The notes under the pieces were generated by a model, which did no database searches, was not told the DNA's origin, and saw nothing but the letters and a program-made list of their open reading frames with translations. A DNA stretch of 64,000 bases from Janthinobacterium sp. TND4EL3 (GTDB taxonomy: Bacteria; Pseudomonadota; Gammaproteobacteria; Burkholderiales; Burkholderiaceae_D), in assembly GCF_900156175.1 (NCBI RefSeq), contig NZ_FTMV01000019.1, forward strand, positions 58,461 to 122,460, in the 5' to 3' direction. The first letter of the stretch is position 1, and each line of letters begins with the position of its first letter. The position numbers were made by a program, and so were the translations under genes. Shown here in pieces: positions 44,324 through 52,379 of the stretch.

Positions 44324-44827
44324 TTATCCCGCCGTTTCCGGCCGCTCGAATGAAAACCCCGGCGCATACGCGTGATAGCCGTCGAAATCGCCCTTGCCGA
44401 TGGCGGCACCTTGGCTGCGGGCGATCGCATATGCCATGCTGAAGTGAAAGTAGAAATTCGGCAGGATGTACAGATTCAAGTACTCGCTGGCCGGCAGCGC
44501 GATGTCGGCAAAGCCGGCGCGGTCGCGGCAGATGCGCTCAAGCGGCCCGTCGAAGCGTTCTGCGGGAATGGCCTTCAGGTAGCGCATGGTCTGCGCAATC
44601 TGTTCCTGCAGGCTGGCGGCGCCGCTGAAATCGGCCACCTCCAGTCCCGCCAGCGGGCAGCAGCCGCGCAGGGAAAAGCTCACGGCCGCGCGCACCTGCT
44701 GGGCGAAGGGCAGCATGTCCGGATGCAGCCGCGCCGCCAGCAACTGCGGCTGGGCGTCGAGCTTGTCCAGCATGGCCGACAACTGGCCCAGCGAACGGCA
44801 AAAGATGGCGACGGGGTGGCTGTTCAT
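44324..44827 (-). CDS. DUF1993 domain protein
   Basis: A 167-residue protein with the DUF1993 layout: LSAMLDKLDAQPQLLAARLH near the N-terminus, DMLPFAQQVRAAVSFSLRG in the middle and the His-rich NFYFHFSMAYAIAR helix near the end. This is a four-helix DinB-like fold family of unknown role. Two adjacent ATG codons (44830, 44827) are candidates; the second has GAGGA at better spacing. A monocistronic gene on the minus strand. Confidence 0.85.
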   Translation of the reverse strand: MNSHPVAIFCRSLGQLSAMLDKLDAQPQLLAARLHPDMLPFAQQVRAAVSFSLRGCCPLAGLEVADFSGAASLQEQIAQTMRYLKAIPAERFDGPLERICRDRAGFADIALPASEYLNLYILPNFYFHFSMAYAIARSQGAAIGKGDFDGYHAYAPGFSFERPETAG

Positions 44828-44890
44828 CATTTCCTCATGCAAGATTCAAGATGACAAGAGTGTGCCACAGGCATACGCGCCCCCGCAGCG

Positions 44891-45772
44891 TTATCGCCGG
44901 TGCCTGCTGAAAAATTCCCACATCACCTCGTTCGCATCGATGGCGCGCGTGGTCTTGCCGATGGGCAGGCCAACATTGAAGGCGTCGGCGCCGGGCCAGG
45001 TGTGACCGCCATCCTTGACGGTGATCAAGGCCACCCGGGCGCCGCCGGCACCATTGCCCTGCTCCACATGCGTCACTTGCGTATCGTCACCTGGCGCGGT
45101 GGGTAGCAGGCGCGCCGCAGGTACGGCGCCGTCGATGCCGTTGTGCCTGCGCCAGTAGGCAACCGTGTCTTCGGCCGACAGGTAGCTGGCGGCCTTGCCC
45201 TCGAATAGCACCACCTTGTCGGCCGTGCCTTGCATCAGCAGCATGCCGACCTTGTCCTTCTGCTGGTGATGCTGGAGCACGGGTTCCGGCATGGGCGCGC
45301 CCACCGAGGCGACGGCCGCGAACTGCTGGGGCAGCTCGGCCGCCAGGCGCAGGGCAAAGAAGCCGCCGCGCGACAGGCCCGTCGCGTACACGCGCTTGTC
45401 ATCGATGCGGTAATCCTGCTTGAGCTTGCTCAATATCGCCTGCGTGAAACCGACATCGTCCGTGCCCGCCAGGTAATCCATGCCGAAGCCCACGTTCCAG
45501 TCCTGCTTGATACCTTGCGGATACACAACGATGAACCGGTGCCGCTCGGCCGTCTTGTTCATCTGCGTGTACAGCATCTGTTCCGCCATGCTCATGCCGC
45601 CGCCATGGAAATTGAAGACGACGGGAAAGGTCTGTTGGGGCTGGCTTTGATCAGCCGCCGGCGTATAGACGATGTAGCGGCGTTTTTCCTCCTTGTGGAC
45701 GAGGCTGCTCACTTGCGCCAACGCGGGGATGCCGGTGCACGCCAGCACCAGCAGGCTGATTAGACATTTCAT
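44891..45772 (-). CDS. Secreted polyhydroxybutyrate-depolymerase/CE1-type esterase
   Basis: A 293-residue exported alpha/beta hydrolase. Signal peptide MKCLISLLVLACTGIPALA. FPVVFNFHGGGMSMAEQ gives the oxyanion region, YATGLSRGGFFALRLAAEL the nucleophile Ser, QGTADKVVLFEGKAASY the acid loop and VKDGGHTWPG the catalytic His; all match the PHB-depolymerase (LpqC/feruloyl esterase) group. The ATG at 45772 has GGAGAA in front. Lacking a substrate-binding domain, it may act on short polyesters or feruloyl-type esters. Confidence 0.9.
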   Translation of the reverse strand: MKCLISLLVLACTGIPALAQVSSLVHKEEKRRYIVYTPAADQSQPQQTFPVVFNFHGGGMSMAEQMLYTQMNKTAERHRFIVVYPQGIKQDWNVGFGMDYLAGTDDVGFTQAILSKLKQDYRIDDKRVYATGLSRGGFFALRLAAELPQQFAAVASVGAPMPEPVLQHHQQKDKVGMLLMQGTADKVVLFEGKAASYLSAEDTVAYWRRHNGIDGAVPAARLLPTAPGDDTQVTHVEQGNGAGGARVALITVKDGGHTWPGADAFNVGLPIGKTTRAIDANEVMWEFFSRHRR

Positions 45773-45847
45773 GCGGTTTTCTCCATTCATCAAGAGCTTG
45801 CAGCTTACGCAGGCGCCGGTGAAATCGCGGTGAAATCTCCGTGCTTT

Positions 45848-47071
45848 TTACCGTTTCTGGAGCGGAAGAATGTCGACGCGGTAGTATTCCTCGCCCGGAT
45901 GGAAAACGATGTCCCAGCGCATGGCTTGCGCCACGCGCCCGAGCAAACTTTGTCCGTGCGCAAAGCCGTGGATGCGCCGCGGCTGCCCCGCCGGCAGCGT
46001 ATTGCCGATGCTCAGGCGGCCTTGCGCAAACGCAATGTTGATGCGGCAAGCGGGGCCGCCATGGAACAGGGCATTCGCCAGGCAGTTATTGATGAGCAAC
46101 ATCGTCAGCTGCGGGTTGCCGACGACCTCCAGCCGCTCGGGCAAGTCCAGCGCCAGCAGGCTGGCGTCCCAGGCGTGTTCGTTGAGCAGGCGCAGCAGGC
46201 ATTGCTCGATGCTGCCGCGCATCTCCACCACGTCGCCGGGCAACTGCTCGGCGCGTGCCAGCGCGAACAGCACGTCGATGGTGGCGCGCATGTCGTCGAC
46301 ACCCTGGCGCAGCTGCGCCTGCCCGTCTGCCGCCAGGGGCAGCGCGCCAGCCAGCGCCAGGCTATTGTGCATCAAGGTGAGCGGCGTGCGCAGTTCGTGG
46401 CTGACGTCGCGGGCGAATGCCTGTTCGCGCTGCAACACTGCCTGCAGTTCGGTAAACGTGGTTTCCAGGCGGCGCGCCAGGAAACCGATCTCGTCGGGGC
46501 GGTCGCGGTCGCTGAAATGCACGGTGCCGCCGGGCGCCAGCTGGCGCGCTTCCTGCGCCAATCGCTGCAAGGGCCGCACGAGGCGCCGCGCCAGCCAGTA
46601 CGCCAGCAGCAGCGCCAGGCCGATCAGCGCCAGCGCCACGCCCAGCACGACACCGCCCACTTCCGGCACCAGGCGCGACACCACCAGCACGGGCGCCACG
46701 TCGGCCAGCAGATAGGCGCGCCGCGGCTGGCCCGCGGCAACGAGGTCCAGCGCCAGCACGTGATAATGCTGGCCCGTCGTCGTGAACACTTCGCCGCGCG
46801 GGGCAGATGCTGGCACTTGCGCGCGCACGGCTTGCGGCAAATCAATGTAACTGCCATAAACCGTGATGAGGTCGCTGCCAGGCGGCGTCAGCTCGCCGTG
46901 CTGGCGCAAGCGCTGGCTGACCACCGCCGCTTCGCGTTCGAGCAGGCGCTGCACCAGCATGTCTTCCGTCACGTAGGCGATCACGAGCGCCAGGCCCGTG
47001 TAGCACAGGCACAGCACGACGGTGAAGCCGGCCAGGGCCGCGAACAGCCGGCGGCGGATCGACTCAGCCAT
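45848..47071 (-). CDS. Two-component sensor histidine kinase (QseC-like, degenerate ATP lid)
   Basis: A 407-residue kinase with two transmembrane helices (about 10-30 and 140-165), a periplasmic domain of about 110 residues, a HAMP linker (RRLVRPLQRLAQEARQLAPG) and an H-box ([16 protein letters not shown]). An N-box-like NNCLANALFH is present. The usual DxGxG and GxGxG motifs are not recognisable: the sequence goes LSIGNTLPAG and then HGFAHGQSLLGRVAQAM. It may be weakly active or belong to the divergent class that ends in such a GxGxSLL helix. It overlaps the response-regulator gene by 8 bp. Confidence 0.88.
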   Translation of the reverse strand: MAESIRRRLFAALAGFTVVLCLCYTGLALVIAYVTEDMLVQRLLEREAAVVSQRLRQHGELTPPGSDLITVYGSYIDLPQAVRAQVPASAPRGEVFTTTGQHYHVLALDLVAAGQPRRAYLLADVAPVLVVSRLVPEVGGVVLGVALALIGLALLLAYWLARRLVRPLQRLAQEARQLAPGGTVHFSDRDRPDEIGFLARRLETTFTELQAVLQREQAFARDVSHELRTPLTLMHNSLALAGALPLAADGQAQLRQGVDDMRATIDVLFALARAEQLPGDVVEMRGSIEQCLLRLLNEHAWDASLLALDLPERLEVVGNPQLTMLLINNCLANALFHGGPACRINIAFAQGRLSIGNTLPAGQPRRIHGFAHGQSLLGRVAQAMRWDIVFHPGEEYYRVDILPLQKR

Positions 47072-47777
47072 CGCTGGCCGCCCCGTCGAAGGCCAGGCGG
47101 TAGCCCAGCTGCGGTATGGTCACCAGCATGCCCGCCGCGCCAGACCCGCCAAGCAGTTCCAGCTGCTTGCGCAGCGCGTAGATGTGCGATTTGAGGGCGT
47201 CGCTGTGGGGCGGCTGGCTGCCCCACAGGGCTTGCAGCAAGGCCGAGCGCGACACGGCGTGCGGATGCTCACGGCACAGCAGCAGCAAAATTTTAAAGCC
47301 CGTCTGCGTCAGCGGCAGCGGTGCGTCACGGTACAGGGCGCATCCCGCGCGCGTCTGCAGGGTGAATGGCCCCACGCGCATTTCCTGGTGCACGTGCAGC
47401 TGCCGCCGGCGCGCCAGCGCTTCGCAGCGCAAGGCCACTTCGCGCAAGTCAAACGGTTTGGTCAGATAGTCGTCGGCACCGTCGCGAAAACCGCGCGCCT
47501 TGTCTTCGTAAGAGTCGCGTGCCGTCAGCATCAGGACCGGCACATTGCTGGGCGCCCCCGCCTTGATGGCGCGGCACACCTGCAAGCCATCGATGTCGGG
47601 CAGGTTCAGGTCCAGCAGCACCACCTCATAGGCGTTGCGCGTGGCCAATTGCACCGCCAGCGCGCCCGTGCCCGCATGGTCCGTCTGCCAGCCCAGGCCG
47701 TCGAGGAAATCGAGCACCTGGCGCGCGATGGCCAGGTGGTCTTCCACCAGCAGGATGCTCAGGGGCGCTTTGCTCAT
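47064..47777 (-). CDS. OmpR-family response regulator
   Basis: A 237-residue transcription factor. The receiver has E12-D13, phospho-acceptor D56 (VVLLDLNLPDIDG), the Thr of MLTA and K107 (YLTKPF). A winged-helix DNA-binding domain follows (about 135-230, with LTQTGFKILLLLCREHPHAV and SHIYALRKQLELLG). It is in an operon with the kinase downstream, and its start overlaps the stop of an acetyltransferase gene (ATGA). OmpR-type regulators bind direct repeats like those before the asr-like genes, but no evidence ties this one to them. Confidence 0.94.
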   Translation of the reverse strand: MSKAPLSILLVEDHLAIARQVLDFLDGLGWQTDHAGTGALAVQLATRNAYEVVLLDLNLPDIDGLQVCRAIKAGAPSNVPVLMLTARDSYEDKARGFRDGADDYLTKPFDLREVALRCEALARRRQLHVHQEMRVGPFTLQTRAGCALYRDAPLPLTQTGFKILLLLCREHPHAVSRSALLQALWGSQPPHSDALKSHIYALRKQLELLGGSGAAGMLVTIPQLGYRLAFDGAASDG

Positions 47778-48313
47778 GGCACGCCGGCAAGGCGTGCATA
47801 CAGCCAGAAGTTACCCGATCTTCCACGGATTTGCCGGTAGCAGCGCAGGTAGCCTTCCCGCTCGAAAGCGCAACGCTGCAGCACGCGCAGCGAACGCTCG
47901 TTGCTTTCCAGCACGGTCGCCTGGATACGCAGCAAGCCCAGGCGCAGGAAGGCCCAGTCCGCGACGGCGTCCACGATGGACGTGGCCACGCCCTGCCCCC
48001 ACACGGCGGGAGCAAGGTCGTAGGCGATTTCGGCCGTGCGGTGCTGCGGGGAAATGGCATTCAAGCCGATGGTGCCCACCAGCTGGCCGCCGTCGCGCAG
48101 CACCACGGCCAGGCGCATGGACGAAGACGCGTCTGCCGATGCATAGTCATCGAAATTGGCTTGCAGGTCGTCAATGCTGCGCAAGTCCCAGCTCGTGTGC
48201 TCGATGACGACAGGGTCGGCCAGGCAGGCATACCAGGCGGGCGCGTCGCTGCGTTCCAGGTGGCGCAGGGTCACGAGGGGATGGGTGGAACGGGGCAAGC
48301 CGGCCGGCTTCAT
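47774..48313 (-). CDS. GNAT acetyltransferase (RimJ/RimL type)
   Basis: A 179-residue acetyltransferase with a long N-terminal strand (PLVTLRHLERSDAPAWYACL), the pyrophosphate-binding turn in LAPAVWGQGVATSIVDAV and the C-terminal VLESNERSLRVLQRCAFERE typical of the RimJ/RimL subfamily. The substrate is unknown. It is first in an operon with the response regulator and kinase, coupled by ATGA. This tight linkage to a two-component system is uncommon. Confidence 0.9.
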   Translation of the reverse strand: MKPAGLPRSTHPLVTLRHLERSDAPAWYACLADPVVIEHTSWDLRSIDDLQANFDDYASADASSSMRLAVVLRDGGQLVGTIGLNAISPQHRTAEIAYDLAPAVWGQGVATSIVDAVADWAFLRLGLLRIQATVLESNERSLRVLQRCAFEREGYLRCYRQIRGRSGNFWLYARLAGVP

Positions 48314-48331
48314 CGTTGGCTCCTGGAATAG

Positions 48332-48679
48332 TCAATCGACGGGGCAATCGGCGGCCAGCCAGGCGGCGAAATCATCGGCGACCCGCTCGAAATCGTCGCG
48401 CTGCATCGAGCCATGCCCCACCAGGTACACGGCGCGGTCAACGCCATCGAGGGCCAGCATGACGGCGCGTCCGCCGCTGTCGTCGCCGATGGTGAGGTAG
48501 CCGGGGCAGGATTGCTGCGTGTCATATGTTTCGTTGCGCTCGCGCAAGCTTTCCAGGCCGTACAGCAGTACCTGTTCGCCGCGCAGGCCTTCCTGCCAGT
48601 CCTTGATAAAGCGCAGGTAATGCGCCGGCAAGGCATGGCCCAGCCAGCGCTGGACGGCGTCGCTGTCTTGCCCGCTCAA
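48332..48679 (-). CDS. SMI1/KNR4 (SUKH) family protein
   Basis: A small cytoplasmic protein of the SUKH superfamily, often an immunity protein to polymorphic toxins or a general regulator. Visible family features are LPAHYLRFIKDWQEGL near the N-terminus, YLTIGDDSGGRAVMLAL (the strongest SUKH motif, IGDDGGG.) and the closing DFERVADDFAAWLA helix. The start is taken as TTG at 48679, which overlaps the stop of the upstream acetyltransferase gene (TTGA); a GTG at 48706 is the alternative and would add nine residues. No toxin gene is near. Confidence 0.8.
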   Translation of the reverse strand: MSGQDSDAVQRWLGHALPAHYLRFIKDWQEGLRGEQVLLYGLESLRERNETYDTQQSCPGYLTIGDDSGGRAVMLALDGVDRAVYLVGHGSMQRDDFERVADDFAAWLAADCPVD

Positions 48680-49239
48680 GCGGCGCCCTTGCGCCGCGCT
48701 TCCCACTCGCGCCGCAGCAAGCCGTACAGGGCCGAATCGCTGACGTGGCCACCGACGATCCAGCGTTCGGGCAAAAAGCCTTCCCTGTTAAAACCCTGGC
48801 GCTCGAGGGCGCTGGCCGAACCGGCGTTGAGCGGGTCGATGTCGGCTTCCAGGCGGTTCAGGTCGCGCTCGATGAAGGCGAATTCGAGCAGCGCGGACAA
48901 GGCTTCATGCATATAGCCACGCCCCCAGTACGGGCGGCCCAGCGCGTAGCCGATCTCGGCGCGGCGGTTCTGGCGGTGCTCGGAAAACAGGCTGCAGCTG
49001 CCCAGGTACTCGCCCGTCGCCTTCAACTCGACGGCAAAGCGGAAGAATTCCTCTTTCTCGAAAGCGGCGCTGTCTTCGGCAATCTGGCGCGCGGCGCGGC
49101 CGGCCTCTTCCCATGGCGGCTCGCTGAAATAGCGCATCACTTCGGGATCGGAGTGCATGGCGAACAGTGCCGCCTCATCGGATGGCTGCGGCTTGCGCAG
49201 GATCAGGCGTTCGGTGGTGAGGATTTTCGTGTAGGCCAT
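48676..49239 (-). CDS. GNAT acetyltransferase
   Basis: A 187-residue RimJ/RimL-like acetyltransferase: TERLILRKPQPSDEAALFAM, then EIGYALGRPYWGRGYMHEAL (acetyl-CoA loop), and DPLNAGSASALERQGFNREG. The ATG at 49239 has GGAG just before it and gives the family-typical MAYTKILTTERL start. It is co-translated with the SMI1-like gene downstream. Confidence 0.9.
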   Translation of the reverse strand: MAYTKILTTERLILRKPQPSDEAALFAMHSDPEVMRYFSEPPWEEAGRAARQIAEDSAAFEKEEFFRFAVELKATGEYLGSCSLFSEHRQNRRAEIGYALGRPYWGRGYMHEALSALLEFAFIERDLNRLEADIDPLNAGSASALERQGFNREGFLPERWIVGGHVSDSALYGLLRREWEARRKGAA

Positions 49240-49418
49240 GCAACTCCAATCGAAGGTTGAAACGGGCAATGCTTATTATTCCATGCAACTATAACGAAGT
49301 GGCAATTTTGTGACGGTGCTTTTAATGTAATATGGCAATATTTCGACCATATCATTGATGCAACTTCATGATCCGCTCATGCACGCAGTAAAACACGCAG
49401 CCAACACCGAAGCCGACC

Positions 49419-50186
49419 ATGTCCATCCCTAAAATCCACCTCACCATGCCACTTGCCCTGGGTGCGCTGGCCGTCTGGCTGGCCCTGAGCATGGGTGGCC
49501 GCTGGCTGGAATCGGCCGGCTACGCCTTGCCGGGCGCCGCCGTCACCGGCCGTATCGGCCTGTCGTGGGCGCTGGCCGCCGTGTTCGCGCTGGCGCTGCT
49601 GCTGGCCTCCAGCCGGCCCCGCGAAGCAGGCCTGTGCGCGCCGCAGCCATGGAAAACAGCGTGGCTCGTCTCGCCGCCCCTGCTGTATGCGCTGCTGATG
49701 CTGTTGCTGGCCTGGGCCGGCGGCTGGCCGCAGCCGCGCGTGCTGCTGATCGTCGCCTGCAACGCGGCGCTGGTGGCCATCTCGGAAGAGCTGATGTTCC
49801 GCGCCATCTTGCTGCAAGGCATGCTGGACCGCTATGCCGTCTGGCCCGCCGTGCTGATGTCCTCGGCGCTGTTCGGCCTGGCCCACACGGCCAACGGCCT
49901 GGCCTCGGGCGACGTCAGCGGCGCCCTGTGGCAAGCCGTGGCCGCCACCCTGCAAGGCATCGGCTATGCGGCCATCCGCCTGCGCACGCGCTCCATCTGG
50001 CCCATGGTGCTCGTGCATGGACTGTGGGACTACGCGCTCGTGACGGCCACCTTGCCGCACCCGGCCGAGGATGGCGCCTCCATCCTGCCGTATGTCGCCC
50101 TGCTGGCCGTGCTGCCCCTGTGCCTGTACGGGGTCTACCTGCTGCGCCCCAGCCAGCGGGCCGCCATGGCGCAACTGCAACTATAG
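49419..50186 (+). CDS. CPBP family intramembrane metalloprotease
   Basis: A 255-residue membrane protein with about seven hydrophobic segments. The glutamic-type abortive-infection/CAAX protease motifs are intact: EE at 123-124 and R128 in ISEELMFRA, H156 in FGLAHTANG, and H200 in VLVHGLWDY. In bacteria such proteins are linked to maturation of peptides, bacteriocin immunity or unknown processing. It begins a co-directional group with two further genes, the next starting 8 bp after its stop. Confidence 0.9.
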   Translation: MSIPKIHLTMPLALGALAVWLALSMGGRWLESAGYALPGAAVTGRIGLSWALAAVFALALLLASSRPREAGLCAPQPWKTAWLVSPPLLYALLMLLLAWAGGWPQPRVLLIVACNAALVAISEELMFRAILLQGMLDRYAVWPAVLMSSALFGLAHTANGLASGDVSGALWQAVAATLQGIGYAAIRLRTRSIWPMVLVHGLWDYALVTATLPHPAEDGASILPYVALLAVLPLCLYGVYLLRPSQRAAMAQLQL

Positions 50187-50194
50187 GAATGCGC

Positions 50195-50860
50195 ATGACG
50201 TTTTTTTCACGCGAGTACGAAGTATTCCTGCTGCTGGCCGCGCCCGATGCGCCGCCGCTGTGGGACGCGGCGCAATGGACGCCGTTTGCCGCCAGCCTCG
50301 ACGGCCTGATGGCGCAGGCTGGCGCGCGGGGCAAGGCCGGCGTGCGCAGCCATCAATACAATCCCAAGGGCAAGCCGATTCCCTTCGGCCGCCTGGGCTG
50401 GAACGACAAATCGCACGCCAGGTGGACGCACACGGCGGCCACGACGGATGCGCGCTTCATGAGCCTGGAAGCGTGGGCGCCCACCTGGACCGTCTGCGAA
50501 AAGGACGACCTGGCGCCCGACGTTTTCCTCGCCCTGGCCAATGAATCGCTGCTGGGACTGGCCGGCAAATCCCTGCAATTTGGCCAGCGCCTCGTGTGCG
50601 CCATCGCCACGGACATGGGCCCGGAAGCGGCCGCGACCTTGCGGCAAGCGCTGGCGCAACTGGCCGCGCAGCAAGACGCCGTCGTCTTCGCCCACACGCG
50701 CCGCCAGTGGGGCCGCGCCTCGTCGTACGGCGGCTTCACGGGTGCCATCCAGGACATGCTGATCGGCGGCCTGTTCCAGCCCGACGACCCGCATGCGCGG
50801 CCGCTCGATGAGGCCGCGTTCCAGGATGCGTGGAGCAAACTCGACATCCACCATGCATGA
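50195..50860 (+). CDS. Hypothetical protein
   Basis: A 221-residue protein, probably cytoplasmic, with no signal peptide. The most structured-looking stretch is HQYNPKGKPIPFGRLGWND; further on is FVLALANES-like helical sequence and FAHTRRQWGRASSYGGFTG. I do not recognise the family. ATG codons at 50189 and 50195 are both possible; the second has AGGA at proper spacing. It overlaps the next gene by 8 bp and follows the CPBP protease by 8 bp. Confidence 0.72.
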   Translation: MTFFSREYEVFLLLAAPDAPPLWDAAQWTPFAASLDGLMAQAGARGKAGVRSHQYNPKGKPIPFGRLGWNDKSHARWTHTAATTDARFMSLEAWAPTWTVCEKDDLAPDVFLALANESLLGLAGKSLQFGQRLVCAIATDMGPEAAATLRQALAQLAAQQDAVVFAHTRRQWGRASSYGGFTGAIQDMLIGGLFQPDDPHARPLDEAAFQDAWSKLDIHHA

Positions 50861-51677
50861 ACGGACGCCCATGCCACGCCTGACCTGCGCCATCCTGCTG
50901 TGCTGGAGCGTCCATGCGGGCGCCTTTGAGCTGAGCGGCATTATCCGCAGCAATGGCACGCCGCTGCCGCCTGTCATCAGCATCGTTGCGGAACTCAGCC
51001 CTGGCCAGACGTACAGCATCGGCCAGGTCGAGCATGGCCGCTACCGCATCGATGTACCGGAAGGCACCTTGCTGGCGCTGGTCGCGCGGGCGCCGCAATG
51101 GGAAGCGGAAGCGAAGATCATCCACGACGCCACCACGGCGGGCGCACTGGACATCCTGCTGTATCCGGCGGCGGTGCCGGAACCGGCGCTGGCGCAGGAA
51201 TTGCTGGCCATGGAAAAGGAAGACCAGGCCGCGCGCACGGCGTGGCCGGCAACGGGATCCGATGCGCAGGCACGCCGGCGCATGCGCGAGACGGACGACA
51301 AAAACGAAGCGCGGCTGCGCCACATCATCGCCAGCAAAGGCTGGCCCACGCAAACGATGGTCGGCCACAAGGCGGCAGGCAGCGCCTGGCTGATCGCCCA
51401 GCATGGGTCCAATGCCTTCCTCAAGAGCAGCCTGCCGCTGATGCGCGCGGCAGCGGCAAGGGAGGAAATCACGCCCTCGAAGCTGGCACTGGCGATCGAC
51501 CGCGACTTGAGCAATGACAAGCTGCCGCAGCTGTACGGCAGCCAGTTCCAGACTGGCAGCGACGGCAAGAGCGTCGCCTTTCCCATCGCGGATCCACTGC
51601 ACTTGGATCAGCGCCGCGCCAGCATGGGGCTCGAACCGTATGCGCAATACCGGCAGTTATTCGAACAGGACAATTGA
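50853..51677 (+). CDS. Exported DUF6624-like protein
   Basis: A 274-residue protein with a signal peptide (LTCAILLCWSVHAGA). The N-terminal mature part (about 25-105) is a small beta domain like carboxypeptidase-regulatory folds (GIIRSNGTPLPPVISIVAEL). The C-terminal part (about 140-265) matches the DUF6624 pattern: DDKNEARLRHIIASKGWPT, AWLIAQHGSNAFLKSSLPLM, LAIDRDL, LPQLYGSQF and LDQRRASMGL. DUF6624 appears in exported and toxin-immunity settings; here no toxin is adjacent. The start at 50853 or 50871 is uncertain. Confidence 0.78.
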   Translation: MHERTPMPRLTCAILLCWSVHAGAFELSGIIRSNGTPLPPVISIVAELSPGQTYSIGQVEHGRYRIDVPEGTLLALVARAPQWEAEAKIIHDATTAGALDILLYPAAVPEPALAQELLAMEKEDQAARTAWPATGSDAQARRRMRETDDKNEARLRHIIASKGWPTQTMVGHKAAGSAWLIAQHGSNAFLKSSLPLMRAAAAREEITPSKLALAIDRDLSNDKLPQLYGSQFQTGSDGKSVAFPIADPLHLDQRRASMGLEPYAQYRQLFEQDN

Positions 51678-51872
51678 CAACGCCACCCGTCGCATGGCAT
51701 CGTTACCCCATGCCATCGCCATTCCCGCCCCTGCCCTCCATTATTGCCGCCATTTCAAGCATGGTGGCTGGACAGGAATGACATTGACCAAGCCGCCTGC
51801 AAGGCGGCTTGGATCGGCAACAAACAAGCAAATCGTCTCGCAGGTTTTATTTTTCACTTTCAGCGAGCGACC

Positions 51873-52379
51873 ATGCACACCACTTCCAGCCCCCTGCTTA
51901 CCCCCACCCTGCACCTCGTCTGCGGCAAGATTGCCTCGGGCAAGTCCACCCTGACGGCCAGTCTGGCCAGCGCGCCACATACCGTGCGCATCAGCGAAGA
52001 CAGCCTGCTGGCGCAGCTGTATCCGGGCCAGATCGCCAGCCTGGCCGACTACGTGGCGTGTACGGCGCGGCTGCGCGCGGCCGTCGCGCCTCTGGCCCTG
52101 CAGATGCTGCGGGCGGGCGTGTCCGTCGTGCTCGATTTCCCCGCGAATACACCCGCCAGCCGGGCCTGGATGCGCGAACTGTTCCAGCAGGCAAGCGTGC
52201 CGCACGTGCTGCACTACCTGGACGTGCCGGATGAGGAATGCAAGGCGCGCTTACGCCAGCGCAATGCCAGCGGCTTGCACCCGTTTTCCACCAGCGACGC
52301 GCAATTTGATGAAATCACGCGCCACTTCGTGCCGCCCGCCACAGCGGAAGGTTTTCACGTCGTGCGCGTGACGGCTTAA
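51873..52379 (+). CDS. P-loop ATPase/kinase
   Basis: A 168-residue small nucleotide kinase-like protein. Walker A is HLVCGKIASGKSTLTASLAS (G18-T26). It has a Walker-B-like VSVVLDFPANTPASRAWMRE and a lid with CKARLRQRNASGLHPFSTSD. The group includes zeta-like and small-molecule kinases; the substrate is unknown. The stop overlaps the convergent hydroxyacid dehydrogenase by 4 bp. It is preceded by a 195-bp gap (51678-51872) in which I see nothing notable. Confidence 0.85.
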   Translation: MHTTSSPLLTPTLHLVCGKIASGKSTLTASLASAPHTVRISEDSLLAQLYPGQIASLADYVACTARLRAAVAPLALQMLRAGVSVVLDFPANTPASRAWMRELFQQASVPHVLHYLDVPDEECKARLRQRNASGLHPFSTSDAQFDEITRHFVPPATAEGFHVVRVTA

